From assembly GCA_029378245.1 (NCBI GenBank), contig JARKIF010000092.1, positions 1-64,000 on the forward strand: a DNA stretch of 64,000 nucleotides, given 5' to 3'. Below the pieces are notes generated by a model that saw only the letters and a program-made list of their open reading frames with translations, ran no database searches and was not told the DNA's origin. Positions within the stretch are counted from its first letter, which is position 1. Every line of letters begins with the position of its first letter. Positions 33,196-43,868 of the stretch are shown here, in pieces. The position numbers and the translations under genes were made by a program. This DNA comes from Roridomyces roridus. Lineage: Eukaryota; Basidiomycota; Agaricomycetes; Agaricales; Mycenaceae.

Positions 33196-35386
33196 CTAGT
33201 CTGACTTGGAGTCGCTCCTCTCTGGTCCCATGAAAATATCACGAATGCTCTCCAACTCTCTCTCCCATCGCTTGTGGTCCGCCTTCAATTTGACAGTTTC
33301 TTCGGGGCTCAACACCTCGACATCGCCGTCCGAGTCTGAAATCGTGCTGCCGTCTCTGCCATTGAGAAGGCTCTCCAACTTGGTCTGCTGAGCGTAAAGC
33401 TGGTGATAACTTTGAAGATACTTGAGATAAGTCTTGTTGTATCTCGTGCGGAGGCCATTGCGATCTGTGGGCAAAGGTTTGACGCTGGAGGATGCTTGCG
33501 GACGGGAACGATGGACAGTCGCTGTCTGAGGGGCAGGATCGCGGCGGACCTGACTCTCATCCTCGGATGAAGTGTAAACGGGGGACGGCCGCTCACGTCG
33601 CTTGGATCCAGAAGAGTTTGACCGTTGAGATTGGCTGGAACTCTTGGCGACCATATGAGTATCGCCAGAACGCCCTGCTAATGAAGATCGACCAGCCGGC
33701 GGTTCGTTTCTGGATTTCTGAGGCTGTCGAGTGGGAGGAGGAAGAGGGGACGGCTCCTTCTTGATTGCTTTGACGGGAAGAGAGTGCGCTTCTGGTTTTC
33801 TGGGAAGCGACAAATCTCTCGCAGCTGCTCCAGGGACCATGCCTTCCGTTTTGCGTCTCTTTGAACTGGGTAGAACGTCTTCGTCAGGCATGTCTGCTGA
33901 CAACTTCTTGCGTTTCATTTCGGGTGCTCGTTCTCTCTCCCTTTCTGCGACAGGTGTAGCGTCTTTGACCTTTTTTACTCGAGGGGGCGCTTTTTTTTTC
34001 CTGAACAGGCGGGGCAATTGGAGGAGCGGGTCTGGCGGGTAATGAGGCACGAGGAGGTTCCCTGTTCGTACGAACATCACGGGGACCACCGCGAGAAGAG
34101 GAGGTGGTGGCGGGCACCGGCGGCGTGGGGGGATTGGATATGTCTGGGCTGGAGACTTTGGATATCCTGAAGCCAGAGCCAGGACCTTTGCGGGCAGGGC
34201 CGGTCGCGGATGGACTCGGACCATCTTCCACTTCTTTACCCTTGCGTGGCGCTGGCTTACTCTCGTCCCGCATCTGAATCTCGGCTTTCGGGTCGGGCTT
34301 GGGTTTCGCTTTCTTCTCCTTTGCCTCTTTGGAAGAAACCCCACGCTTAGGGACCTCGCCAGAGGCTCTGGAGCTCGACGCGACCATGGGCGTTTCTATG
34401 CCCTTGCGGTAGATAACATGTGCCCACACAGCATCGGTCTCGGGAATGTTTAGGTTGCTGAATGTTAATCGGGCAGTTCGAGCGACAGCGGTCTTTTCCT
34501 GCTCGGAAAGATCGGCCCACTCGTACGGGCGCACCTCGACCCATGTGGCAGGTTTGAGGCGCCACAGAGTGGGTGCCTTGGAAGGATTCGGTTGTTCCGC
34601 GAGCTGGCGTGTATGGATGAGAGAAGGGTAACTGGAGGAAGGAGAGAACACACCTGGCTGAGAAGCGCGAGTAGTTTACGCCTCGCTCTCTCCATATCAT
34701 GCTCAGAAGGGACTAGTCGCAACAGTTCGTCCACAGACGTTTCTTTGGCCGCCAGAGGCTCCTTGACCGCTAAAGCCTCCTTGACTGCCAGAACCTTGAT
34801 CACGGCAGTGCGAAGAGGCGATAGGGACGGAGAGGGAGCGCGAGCGGCGGTCGCAGCCGGACGGGGTTGAGTAATGGGTTTGGTGAACATGGAGGACTTT
34901 ACAGGATCCTTCTTCCTCTTCTTGGACTGAGTAGACGGAATATCGGGCAGAGTCTCAAGGACAGTGATGGTGCGACCTTCTTTGACCTTTTTGGCGTCGA
35001 GGGTAGCGGAGCGGATGCTGTCCTCGATATCGCGGAGGTCACGCTCTACGGTGAACTTTCCGGTGATATTGGCATAGAGTTTGAGTGGAGCCATGGGCTT
35101 GGAGGCGGAGGATGCGCGAAGATAGAGGTCGTGAGGGGAGTTCTCCTTGAGCGGGCGCATCGGAAAGAAGGTATCGCCAATGTGGATACCCTGCGCAGGT
35201 TAGCTGAATGCATGATTGAGCTGCAAGTAGACATACGGATTCATTGCCGAAGCTGAACTGGATGTGGGGACTGTTATGGAGCGCATCAAGAGACTCGGCG
35301 GTCATTCTGACTATCATGGCCTGCTTGGGTAGCGAATGTGCAGTGTGACCTTGCACGGATAGTTTAGCACCGGTAGGTAAAGACAT
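33196..35386 (-). CDS. ELL-like RNA polymerase II elongation factor, frame break at an A9 run
   Basis: The ATG at 35386 starts MSLPTGAKLSVQGHTAHSLP. An intron (35184-35229) joins FSFGNES to GIHIGDTFFPM. The N-terminal ~150 residues and the C-terminal TRYNKTYLKYLQSYHQLYAQ helix with KRWERELESIRDIF resemble ELL proteins (elongation-factor domain plus occludin/ELL domain), which raise Pol II elongation rate. The middle is a long Lys/Pro/Ser-rich linker. At 33991-33999 a run of nine A on the coding strand separates two frames: upstream IAPPVQEKKSAPSS continues out of frame, while downstream KVKDATPVAERERE needs one A fewer. A sequencing error, slippage or real mutation all fit. The assignment to ELL is by overall layout and the C-terminal helix, so it is moderate. 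Confidence 0.55.
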
Positions 35387-35534
35387 GGCGTCGTTGTAGT
35401 GCACTGTGAGTGGTGATGACAGACAAGAGCGGGATCAGCGTGGCGATGCTGACAGCGGCATCAACCGTCACGTGGTGGTTTTGAACAACTGGTCAGTCTG
35501 ATCAAACGCATTTCATCCACTTCCTCAAGACAAA

Positions 35535-36208
35535 ATGGTACGCCCTGTCCCGCCGCCGTGCTCCTCGATACTCACAGCATGCGAAGGCCGACCAGAAGAC
35601 GACGCCCACCAACCCTATGAAGGAGCCCCGGATTGACAAACTCGTCATCAGTGCGTTGTAGTAATTTTCTGCCTTGAATTTTCTCAACTCGTAGCAGACA
35701 TCTCGGTGGGCGAGTCTGGCGATCGTCTCACCCGTGCCTCCAAGGTTCTGGAGCAGCTGACCGGTCAGACCCCCGTTACCTCGAAAGCCCGCTACACCGT
35801 CCGTACCTTTGGCATCCGTCGTAACGAGAAAATTGCCGTCCATGTCACCATCCGGGGCCCCAAGGCTGAGGAGATCCTTGAGCGTGGTCTCAAGGTCAAG
35901 GAGTACGAGCTCCGTCGCCGCAACTTCTCCGAGACCGGAAACTTTGGCTTTGGTATCCAGGAGCACATTGATCTTGGTGCGCGGTACGACCCAGGCATCG
36001 GTATCTTTGGCATGGACTTTTACGTCGTCATGGGCCGTCCCGGTGCTCGCGTTGCCCGACGGAGACAACAAAAAACTCGCGTCGGCTTCCAACACCGAAT
36101 CAAAAAGGAGGACACGATGGCATGGTTCAAGCAGCGCTTCGACGGTATCATCCTGGTACGTCCTCTGCTTCGAGACTGCTATTTACTGACTCTTTTGAAA
36201 AGAAATAA
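35535..36208 (+). CDS. RPL11: 60S ribosomal protein L11 (uL5)
   Basis: Large-subunit protein that contacts 5S rRNA in the central protuberance. The first exon is only the ATG (35535-35537), followed by a ~43-base intron; exon 2 gives [24 protein letters not shown] in two pieces, and a second intron ends gtagcag before [20 protein letters not shown]. The main exon has [40 protein letters not shown] and [21 protein letters not shown] third intron (36156-36202) leaves a final AAA TAA. Introns placed at the very start and just before the stop are common in fungal ribosomal-protein genes. The length (~177 residues) is normal. Confidence 0.97.
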
Positions 36209-36488
36209 ACGCTCTCTTCCCCTCGTATGCTACACACCTGTCACGCAATGCATATATGTTACTCATGCCGTCTGTCTTGCCTGATGTCTAAGTCTAAGCA
36301 TGAACACGTCCCAATAAATCCCTTGGCCTTTAGATCTCGGCAAGTAGGAACGATGCGAGAGGACATGTAAATAATTATCGCAGTCCAAGTACTTGGAAGT
36401 TGACCGCGTGTAACGTGCCTCTCGAGAATTCGTCTGTGCCTCGGCAACTAAGGACCTACGGGTCAGACTCGAGCAACGCACGCAACTA
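36209..36488. other. RPL11 3' flank
   Basis: No gene is seen. This is the boundary between the gene-dense left part and the repeat-rich right part. Confidence 0.5.
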
Positions 36489-36927
36489 GGCCCCCGGGCA
36501 CTCCTTACTAGGTCCCTCCGGATTTCTCCTCGAATCGGGGCTGTTTTACTCTGCGAAAATCGGCGCTCGAGCGCTGTTTTACTCTATTTCGGAGCGGAAA
36601 AACGTTCCCACGGTCCCAAATCGGGCAAATTTTCGCTCCCCGCCTTTTTCGGCTTGATTTTTCGCCTGTGCGCTCAGTTTCGGCCCCGCTCAGCCGCGTT
36701 GATCTCACTGTCCCGAGTCTCGAAACCATCACCAAATCAACACCAAATCATGGCTTCTGATCACCTGAACAGCAAAAAAAATCCAGGCTCCGCCTGATTT
36801 ACTCTAACCCGGAGCGGCGCGGCGCCCTCCGGCCCTGATTTACTCTATTCACGGTGCCAAAGTCGCCCATTTTGACCCCTTGATTTACTCTATTCCGGAG
36901 GGGCCTAGTAGGGAGTGCCCGGGGCCT
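36489..36927. mobile_element. MITE-like element with 32-bp TIRs and internal tttactct motifs
   Basis: The ends are near-perfect inverted repeats: ggcccccgggcactcctta ctaggtccctccgg at the left (in two pieces) against its complement ending agtgcccggggcc at the right. A TA flanks each side (cTA|GGCC and GGCC|TAcg), consistent with a TA target duplication. There is no ORF. The interior holds five copies of tg(a/t)tttactcta-type motif followed by a GC-rich cgg(a)g core (near 36540, 36570, 36796, 36836 and 36881). Confidence 0.75.
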
Positions 36928-38439
36928 ACGCAACTCACACCAAGAGGTGGCAGATCAAGCAGATCGACACACAAATGATTAGGCTCGTAAACCAGCCGGT
37001 ACCCTACTGATGCCATCACAACTTCAGACAATCAAGGGTACCGGCTGGGCACCCGCATCGCGTGTTTCGGTGATGGATTTTCTCCCCGCCATTTCAAAGG
37101 CTCGACTTGGAAAATTTCATCCAAAATGCTCAGATTTTTGTCTCTAGTGGGTGACTTCCCGTAAGACAAATGTGTATTTTTTAGATACTTGGTGGTGCCA
37201 ATAATGGCAAGTAGTGTACTTATGCTGAAAGTAATCTCTATACTGCAGGGTCTACCTGTAAGACTAGGTTAAGACATAGCTTTCCTCCTCTCACTGATTC
37301 ACAAAGTCAACTTCCGACCTTCATGATGCTTCATCCAATTTGAACCGATCCTTTTCTAATTCCTCGGAGCAGAGTGCTGAAATGCTTTTATGCCGATGGA
37401 ATGCATTCCTGGCTGAATCAGAATTCATCTGAGAGAATCATACAGCATTTTCTGACCAATGAAGCCTTGAATGAGCATCCATCACAACAGCAGGGAGGAT
37501 GAGTTGAGGAGGATGAGTTGAGGATGAGCGGAGGTGAGCCAAACATGATTGCCGAATGCCAGTCTTTCCATTTTGGGTCTGCATTCATCGAAAGTAATCT
37601 GTAGAGGGGGTCCCTACCCCCCCTACAGATACTCAAGTGTGCGAGGGTTTCATGTCTTGTAAGCGAGATCCGAAGTCAATGGGGTCCTGATGGAAAGCCC
37701 GGCAGCTCGGCAAAACAAGTAGAGTATCTGATTTGGAACACATCTGTCTTATGGGAAGTCATCCAGTTGTCCTATTTATTGCAATATGGATAGTTTTGCA
37801 TTCTCTATCATTTCCCCCTTCCTCAGTTTCTGCTCAAAAATACATATTTCGGGGTGCTACTTGGACTGGGAGGCAAGTACATGAAATAGATGCAATATGC
37901 ACCTCAAATCAATGCTTCCGAGTCTAGGATGAAAAGAACATGAATTCGGGTGGAGGATGTCTGAAGGCCAAATTGGGCCCGCGATACGGCTGTGCTGCAT
38001 TAGCTGAGGCAGGTTCCGAGACCTTCCAAGTCGGCCCAATTAGGAAACGGTGGCTTGCAGCGACGAAAATTCGGGATTGGATGAGTCTTGACCAATGGCA
38101 GGAATGCCAGTGCAGCAGACACATTTTTTAGGTGGTGGGATGAGCCTCCGAGCTTGATGGGGTCCCATCGATGAAAGATTACTGCTAAACACAACTTTGG
38201 CTCATTTGGTAGAGAATGAAAAGTTATCCATTGTCAAATAGGTGGCTAGGGAAACAAAAATCTGAAGATTCTGGTGGTTTTTTTCTAAGTTGAGCCTTTA
38301 AAATGGAGAAAATCCATCACTGAAACATGCGACGTGGCGGCCCAGTCCGTCCACGAGGTTATCTTTTTGTGTTTGTTTGGTGTGATGGCTGAGTGGACGT
38401 GACTGGCCGAGTGGATGTGACTGGCCCGCGAGTCTAAGG
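36928..38439. other. intergenic AT-richer DNA, no gene recognised
   Basis: Only short random frames. A 14-bp hairpin (36992-37005 against 37035-37048, ccagccggtaccct and its complement, 29-base loop) lies near the left end. A short gaggatgagtt microsatellite sits at about 37494-37535. Confidence 0.5.
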
Positions 38440-38824
38440 AATGATGTAATGTAACACCCACCCACAACAAATATCAATAAGCTCCGGCACAGGCCTGGCA
38501 CACACATACCACCACCCCTGCCTCCTTCTGTAGGCTCAAGAATACTTGTATTAGCATCAAGAGACCGTCAAATAGTACTGACTCCGAGATAATTTTAGGA
38601 CTTGTAGAGCCTGCTTTTGGCTCGCAGCATGTATACCTCGGTCCACTGCTCAAATGTTCATAACTTTGCTCAGTTGGGGCTCCAGGACATAACAACTGAT
38701 GTTCCTAGTAAAAATGATACCTCTTTAAATCCTCAAGAGCTGCTGAAGGGTGTGCCAAGCCAGCGCTGGGCTGGTGCCAGAGCTTCTTGATATTTGTTGT
38801 GGGTGGGTGTTATGTTACATCATT
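38440..38824. mobile_element. second MITE-like element with ~50-bp TIRs
   Basis: The left end aatgatgtaatgtaacaccc continues acccacaacaaatatcaa and gctccggcac; the right end is its inverted copy (gtgccagagcttcttg, atatttgttgtgggtggg, gttatgttacatcatt) with a few mismatches. Length 385 bp, no coding capacity. No clear target-site duplication was found. Confidence 0.65.
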
Positions 38825-39945
38825 TGTGTGCTGATCCGCTCAATCTGACACCTCTTGACTCACACCAGAAAAGGAAAAACCTCCCTCAAACTTGCAGAAA
38901 CTCGCACATAGCTGAAGTAGGTTGATTGGTCCTCAGTTGATGGACAGCAGGAGCCGAAGTTGAGATGTCAGGTAGGGCTGTGTTAAGAAACCAAATGTTA
39001 AACGAGGTTAGTTTGTATGCTGGTCCCGTCATACGCCAAGGGGGGGGAGCTTATGAAATCTCAGTATTCACACAAGTTACAACTGCCTTGAAATTTGCTT
39101 GAAATACATGCATATCTTCTATTCGAATCAACTGGGACCTGAATGTATGCAAGTATTGGAGTAAGTAAAGTCCAGGCTCTAAATTCTGGGTTTGGGGTGT
39201 ATACTACAACTACATGCTTACATCGTCTGTTGTAATATATACAGTCTGGTCCCGAGACTAGGTTTTGGGGTGATTTAGGTGCACCTACAGCAGCGTCCAT
39301 CACAATTCCATCCACTAACCATCCACTCATGTAGTAAAGAAAAGAGATTGATCCTGTAGCCTTGAAAGACCCAATTGTGAAGGATCATCAACCAACACCA
39401 ATAATTTCCGGTCAGTGGTGACGAGCCCAAGACGGGCCCTGGCCAAGCCCTGGCACTGTGGCAGCAGAGACATGGTTCACCAGTAACAACTTTGGGCTTT
39501 GCTACCACCATCATCTCCTTTTTTGATCTGTAAAATTGAGCGACCTCATTCAACCTATCCACGGCATATCTGCCTGTATAGTGACCGAAGGGACCTCGAG
39601 CAGAGTGGAGGCTACTCCTACCCGGAAAATTGGGAGGAATAAGCTCTCAAAAAAGGCGGTGATTGGTTATTCAGGATCGGGTGAACCTATTTTTACGTCC
39701 GTTGTGGAAGTCAAATTCAAAAACAAAACGGAGCACCCCGCATTACTTCCAAAGGATTCTGCATTGCCCAGAAGAATTGCGTAGTTTGCCCTACTTCCTT
39801 CCTTGTGGAATTGTACCCTATAATCCACAGACATTGTGCTTGTCAGCAACTATATAGGTCCACGTGAGACTGGACTTGGCAGTATTTAGGCCGCAGACCA
39901 CAAAATCTGTCCTCATTTTACAACCACCACCACTGACACTTGAAA
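38825..39945. other. intergenic DNA, no gene recognised
   Basis: Nothing supportable is seen as coding. A TATA-like ctatatagg at about 39850 lies ~95 bases before the Gag-like ATG at 39946 and could be its promoter. Confidence 0.4.
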
Positions 39946-40476
39946 ATGTCCGCTCCCAACGACAAAACCCCCTCCAAAGCCGCCACCGAGCAGCCCACCA
40001 AGCCTACGACAGAGAAGCCATTGTACCCCGACATCCTTCGGGACCCCTCGGCCTGCAGGGTAGGTTCCCCCCCTCCCAATACTCTCTTTTGGCAGGCTTC
40101 CACCATCTTCAGGAACCTATCACTGATCAACACACAGCCTGCTCCTGCACCCCCTTCTCATTCAAAGACGCTTGTCCTCCTGCCAGAAACGCCTCGAGCA
40201 GCCGCGGCCCCTATCCCGGACCACGATCTCGGGAACCTCTTGCCCGTGACCGCGGTCAACCACGCCAATCCCGGCATCAACCAAGGCTGCCGGCTTCTAA
40301 CGCCGCTGCTTCCATTACTGCTGGTCCGTCTCGACCTGCTACAACCCTCATGAGCGATGCCTCGACCCAGTGCCCTCCAACACTCGGTTCAGCACCGCCT
40401 TTGCCAACAATCTCATTGGGGCAACGCACAGAGTCGCAGCTGCCACCGCAGACCTCAGCCAATGGTTGGAAAACAG

Positions 40477-40774
40477 TGTTGGAAGTTGTTGATCAACTGA
40501 TGATATTGATTGATGGACTGATGGCATTCTCGTGTTCTGGTCATGTGACCGTGTTTCTGATATTCATCTGACATGGGAATTCTCCCATGATATGCTTCTT
40601 TCCTATTGTATTTACCAATTAGGACTTCCTTTTGTTCTGACAAGTATATAGTCAGCTGTCATGTAGCCTAGGTCCCCAGTTTCTCACTGTTGACCTCAGG
40701 CATGTAGTTTCATAGTCACCAATACAGAGTTTCTCACTGTTGACCTCAGTTCATCTGTGCTGCCTGCTACAACA
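40477..40774 (+). mobile_element. solo LTR of the copia family (298 bp)
   Basis: Begins tgttggaagttg and ends gctacaaca. It is the reverse complement of the LTRs of the copia element at 41852-46494, and I saw no difference on reading them side by side. Flanked by aacag on both sides (40472-40476 and 40775-40779), a 5-bp target duplication. Confidence 0.95.
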
Positions 40775-41209
40775 AACAGCCGAAATGACACTATGGATTG
40801 GATGGATGGTGCGTCTCAACTGACTCCATCCCTGTCACGCCCTCACCGTGTGATAGCCCTCGAAATCGAGGTCCAAGATGTGCGTCGGTCGCAAGGCTAT
40901 GTCCCATGGGACGATGTCAGCCGTGACGGGGATGGTACGATCGCCACTCTCGTGTCTGAGAACGACCGGGAAACAAACGCCATCGTCTCCGCTCGTAACC
41001 AAATCACCGCCCTGGAAAACGAGAACAGCAGCATTCACAACGAGCTCGTCATCCTTCGCGACGACAACACGGTCCTGTGCGCCCAGCTGCACGAGATGGA
41101 TAACGGCATCCGCGTCTTGATAGCCAGGATGGACGATATAGCACCATGCACCATCGCACCCGCCTCGTCGACTGCCGCAACGGTGCAGCCCGCTCCCACC
41201 TCCCTCTGG

Positions 41210-41298
41210 CAACTTCATCTCAAAGCCAGTAGTGAGCAAAGTCAAGAAATTTCATCTGACCATGGTGCTCAGGATGTTTGGAGACTTGAATGGCAGAC
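41210..41298 (-). mobile_element. copia RNase H fragment
   Basis: About 90 bp similar to 42,300-42,390 of the nearby copia element in the same orientation, with a few substitutions. It ends exactly where the next solo LTR starts. A relic of another copia copy. Confidence 0.6.
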
Positions 41299-41640
41299 TG
41301 TTGGAATAAGAGGGCTGGAGGATGGTCCGCTCGATGAGGTCGACTAAAGGGCGACTAAGAGGAGTATATGAGAAACCAGTGTATTCTGGTTCTTTCTCTC
41401 TGAGGAATAACCTCAGAGAGGGAAACTACTTATACAAAGAGCGGGAGCCGACTAGTAAGCTACTATGAGTATCCAAGGTCCGTTTACCCCGGTATTGGTA
41501 CCGCTAATGTAACTATATAGAGCCGATCTGTCCCACATGGATCCTGATACATAAATATCGTGTATGTAAACGTCCATGACAATCGCGAGAGGGGAAGGGA
41601 ACCGGGTACCTAACTGCCAACCCGTTCCCACCATTCAACA
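41299..41640 (+). mobile_element. LTR of a second family (342 bp)
   Basis: Begins tgttggaataagagg and ends ccattcaaca. Close copies lie inverted at 57623-57963 and, more diverged and interrupted, at 49230-49869. The 5-bp flanks differ here (cagac and caatg), so this may be one end of a partly deleted element. About 210 bp of unexplained sequence separates it from the next LTR. Confidence 0.85.
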
Positions 41641-41851
41641 CAATGGGATAACATTGTGGTACTGGGCTGATGTCAGCTTTCGTTGATACTTATTGAAAAA
41701 CACTAAAGAATAAGAATTCTATGTGCATCTACCATGCCAACAACTATTCAGCAACACCTTCTGGATTGACATCTTTGTGATTGTCGTTGTCGTCATCTGA
41801 GCATCCACAAGTCCATGCTGCAGGACTCGGGCCTGCTCAGGTGCATATTGG

Positions 41852-42149
41852 TGTTGTAGCAGGCAGCACAGATGAACTGAGGTCAACAGTGAGAAACTCT
41901 GTATTGGTGACTATGAAACTACATGCCTGAGGTCAACAGTGAGAAACTGGGGACCTAGGCTACATGACAGCTGACTATATACTTGTCAGAACAAAAGGAA
42001 GTCCTAATTGGTAAATACAATAGGAAAGAAGCATATCATGGGAGAATTCCCATGTCAGATGAATATCAGAAACACGGTCACATGACCAGAACACGAGAAT
42101 GCCATCAGTCCATCAATCAATATCATCAGTTGATCAACAACTTCCAACA
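41852..42149 (-). repeat. copia 3' LTR
   Basis: 298 bp; 3' LTR relative to the minus-strand coding direction. Contains two copies of gaggtcaacagtgagaaact about 60 bases apart. Confidence 0.95.
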
Positions 42150-42175
42150 CTCCCCCGGGACCTGGGTAGTCTCGC

Positions 42176-43868
42176 CTAGCTCCCCCGGATTCCCATAAGT
42201 CCTAGTAGACGTTCCAGAGCAGGACGAGGGAGGGGTTTTGTGAGCAAGTCAGCTAGCTGCTCCTGGGTTGGCACATATTCAATGCGAAGAGTGCCTCTGG
42301 CCACTTCATCTCGAAGCCAGTAGTGAGCAAGGTCAAGATGCTTCATTCGACCATGGTGCTCAGGATTTTTGGAGACTTGAATGGCAGACTGGTTGTCCAT
42401 GCAGATCACAGAACTGCCAAACACCTTGTACCCCAGTTCCCATAGCAAATTGCGCACCCATTTTGTCTCCTTGCCTGCATCCACTCCTGCAATGTACTCT
42501 GCTTCAGTGGTGGAGAGCGATACTGTAGACTGCAGCTTGCTCTTCCAGCACACTGGTGCACCATTCATCATGACAACATATCCACCTGTGCTTTTCCCAG
42601 TGTCTTTGCAGCCACCATGATCAGCATCAGTGTAGGTAATGAAGGAAGTGCCAGATGGTGATTTAGTGTAGGTGAGTTTGTAGTCCAGAGTACCTTTGAC
42701 GTAGCGGAAGAGATGCTTCACAGCTTTCCAGTGGGCTTCACCAGGATTGCTATTGAAGCGGGAGAGGATGCCGACAGCAGTAGAGATGTCAATGCGCGTT
42801 TGGGTAGCCAGATAAACAAGAGATCCAACTGCAGAGAGATAGACAGATTTGTACTGCTTGGACTCCTCTTCAGTCTTGGCTCCCATTTCCTTGGTCAGGA
42901 CAAGCCCAGGAAGCATTGGAGTGCTCACTGGCTTGCAATCCGACATGTTGAACTGCTCAAGCATGTTCACAGCATATTGGCGCTGTGAGAGAGAGACGGT
43001 GCCAGCCTCAAAATCACGCTCAATCTTGATGCCCAGCAACCACTGTGTAGGACCAAGATCCTTGACCTTGAATGATTGGCCAAGTTGAGCAATGACCCTG
43101 TCTATGTCTTTGTTGTCTTTGGCAGCGATGGTGCCATCATCAACATAGATAGGAAGGATGATCCGCACTTTGCCATCATAGTAGACATAGCAAGAGCGAT
43201 CAGACTGGGTGCACCGGAAGCCCATAGTTAAGAGCTTTGCATTCAGCTTCTTGTTCCACTGGCGACCAGCTTGTTTCAAGCCATAGATGGACTTGTTGAG
43301 TTTGAGAAGCTGGCCCTTCTCTCCTTGTGGAAACCCCTCGGGCTGAGTCATAAAGACATCCTCCTCCAGGTCTCCATTGAGGTAAGCAGATGAGAAGTCA
43401 AAGGAACGAAGCTGAAGATCATGCTGAGCAGCCAACGCAAGGACAATGCGCAGGGTGGCATGCTTGAAGGTGGGGGAAAAGATCTCGTTGTAGTCAATGC
43501 CATGGCGCTGACCGCGACCATCTGCAACAAGTCGAGCTTTGTAACGCTCAATTGAGCCGTCAGACTTGTGCTTGATGACAAAGACCCATTGAGAGCGGAT
43601 TGGCTTGACGCCAGGAGGTGCATCTACAACATCCCAAGTGCAGTTCTCAAGGAGAGAGTTTATCTCTGAGACTGCTGCTTCTTCCCAAAGATGTGCATCA
43701 GGTCGCCGCAGTGCGTCATGATAAGAACGCGGATTGCCTGACTGGATGGCAGACCTGGCATACTCCACAGAAACCGAGTTGGCTTCTTGCAACACCACAT
43801 CTGCTGGATTGCCTTCATGAGCAACAAACAATGAGAGCACTGCCTGAAGTGAGCAGCAATTCATCATC
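42176..43868 (-). pseudogene. copia reverse transcriptase-RNase H region
   Basis: An open frame from about LFVAHEGNPADVVLQEAN to the stop at 42176. RT signatures: WDVVDAPPGVKPIRSQWVF, DFSSAYLNGDLEEDVFMTQP, SIYGLKQAGRQWNKKL and the catalytic IYVDDGTIAA. The connection reads MLEQFNMSDCKPVSTPM. RNase H: TYTDADHGGCKDTGKSTGG, SLSTTEAEYIAG and HHGRMKHLDLAHYW, ending LLTKPLPRPALERLLG. It is complete within itself but out of frame with the upstream integrase frame, the change falling near 43,840. Confidence 0.9.

Larger units (their letters stand above)
39946..41298 (+). pseudogene. Gag-like / coiled-coil ORF broken by a solo LTR
   Basis: The ATG at 39946 gives MSAPNDKTPSKAATEQPTKP, then a Pro/Ser-rich part needing at least one intron. 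A second frame carries DPVPSNTRFSTAFANNLIGA and ATADLSQWLENS. A 298-bp solo LTR with target duplication aacag interrupts after WLEN. The frame resumes at SRNDTMDWMDGAS and RVIALEIEVQD, followed by a coiled coil (VSENDRETNAIVSARNQI, ALENENSSIHNELVILRD). The layout (Pro-rich start, DLSQW-type segment, leucine/Asn coiled coil) resembles fungal retrotransposon Gag-like proteins, but no zinc knuckle or pol follows. From about 41,210 the sequence becomes a fragment of copia RNase H DNA. Non-functional as it stands. Confidence 0.4.

Noticed and set aside
1..36208. Secondary-metabolite or operon-like gene cluster around the P450, paraoxonase and CMD-hydrolase genes
   Set aside because: They are separated by unrelated housekeeping genes and no backbone synthase, transporter or regulator is present.
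37738..37927. Small secreted-protein candidate (hydrophobic start MEHICLMGSHPVVLFIAI)
   Set aside because: Short, in repeat-rich DNA, no cleavage-site context or splice support, and codons look random.
43815..43868. Programmed frameshift between copia integrase and RT
   Set aside because: Copia elements normally use one frame here, and no slippery heptamer with a following structure was seen; simple mutation is likelier.
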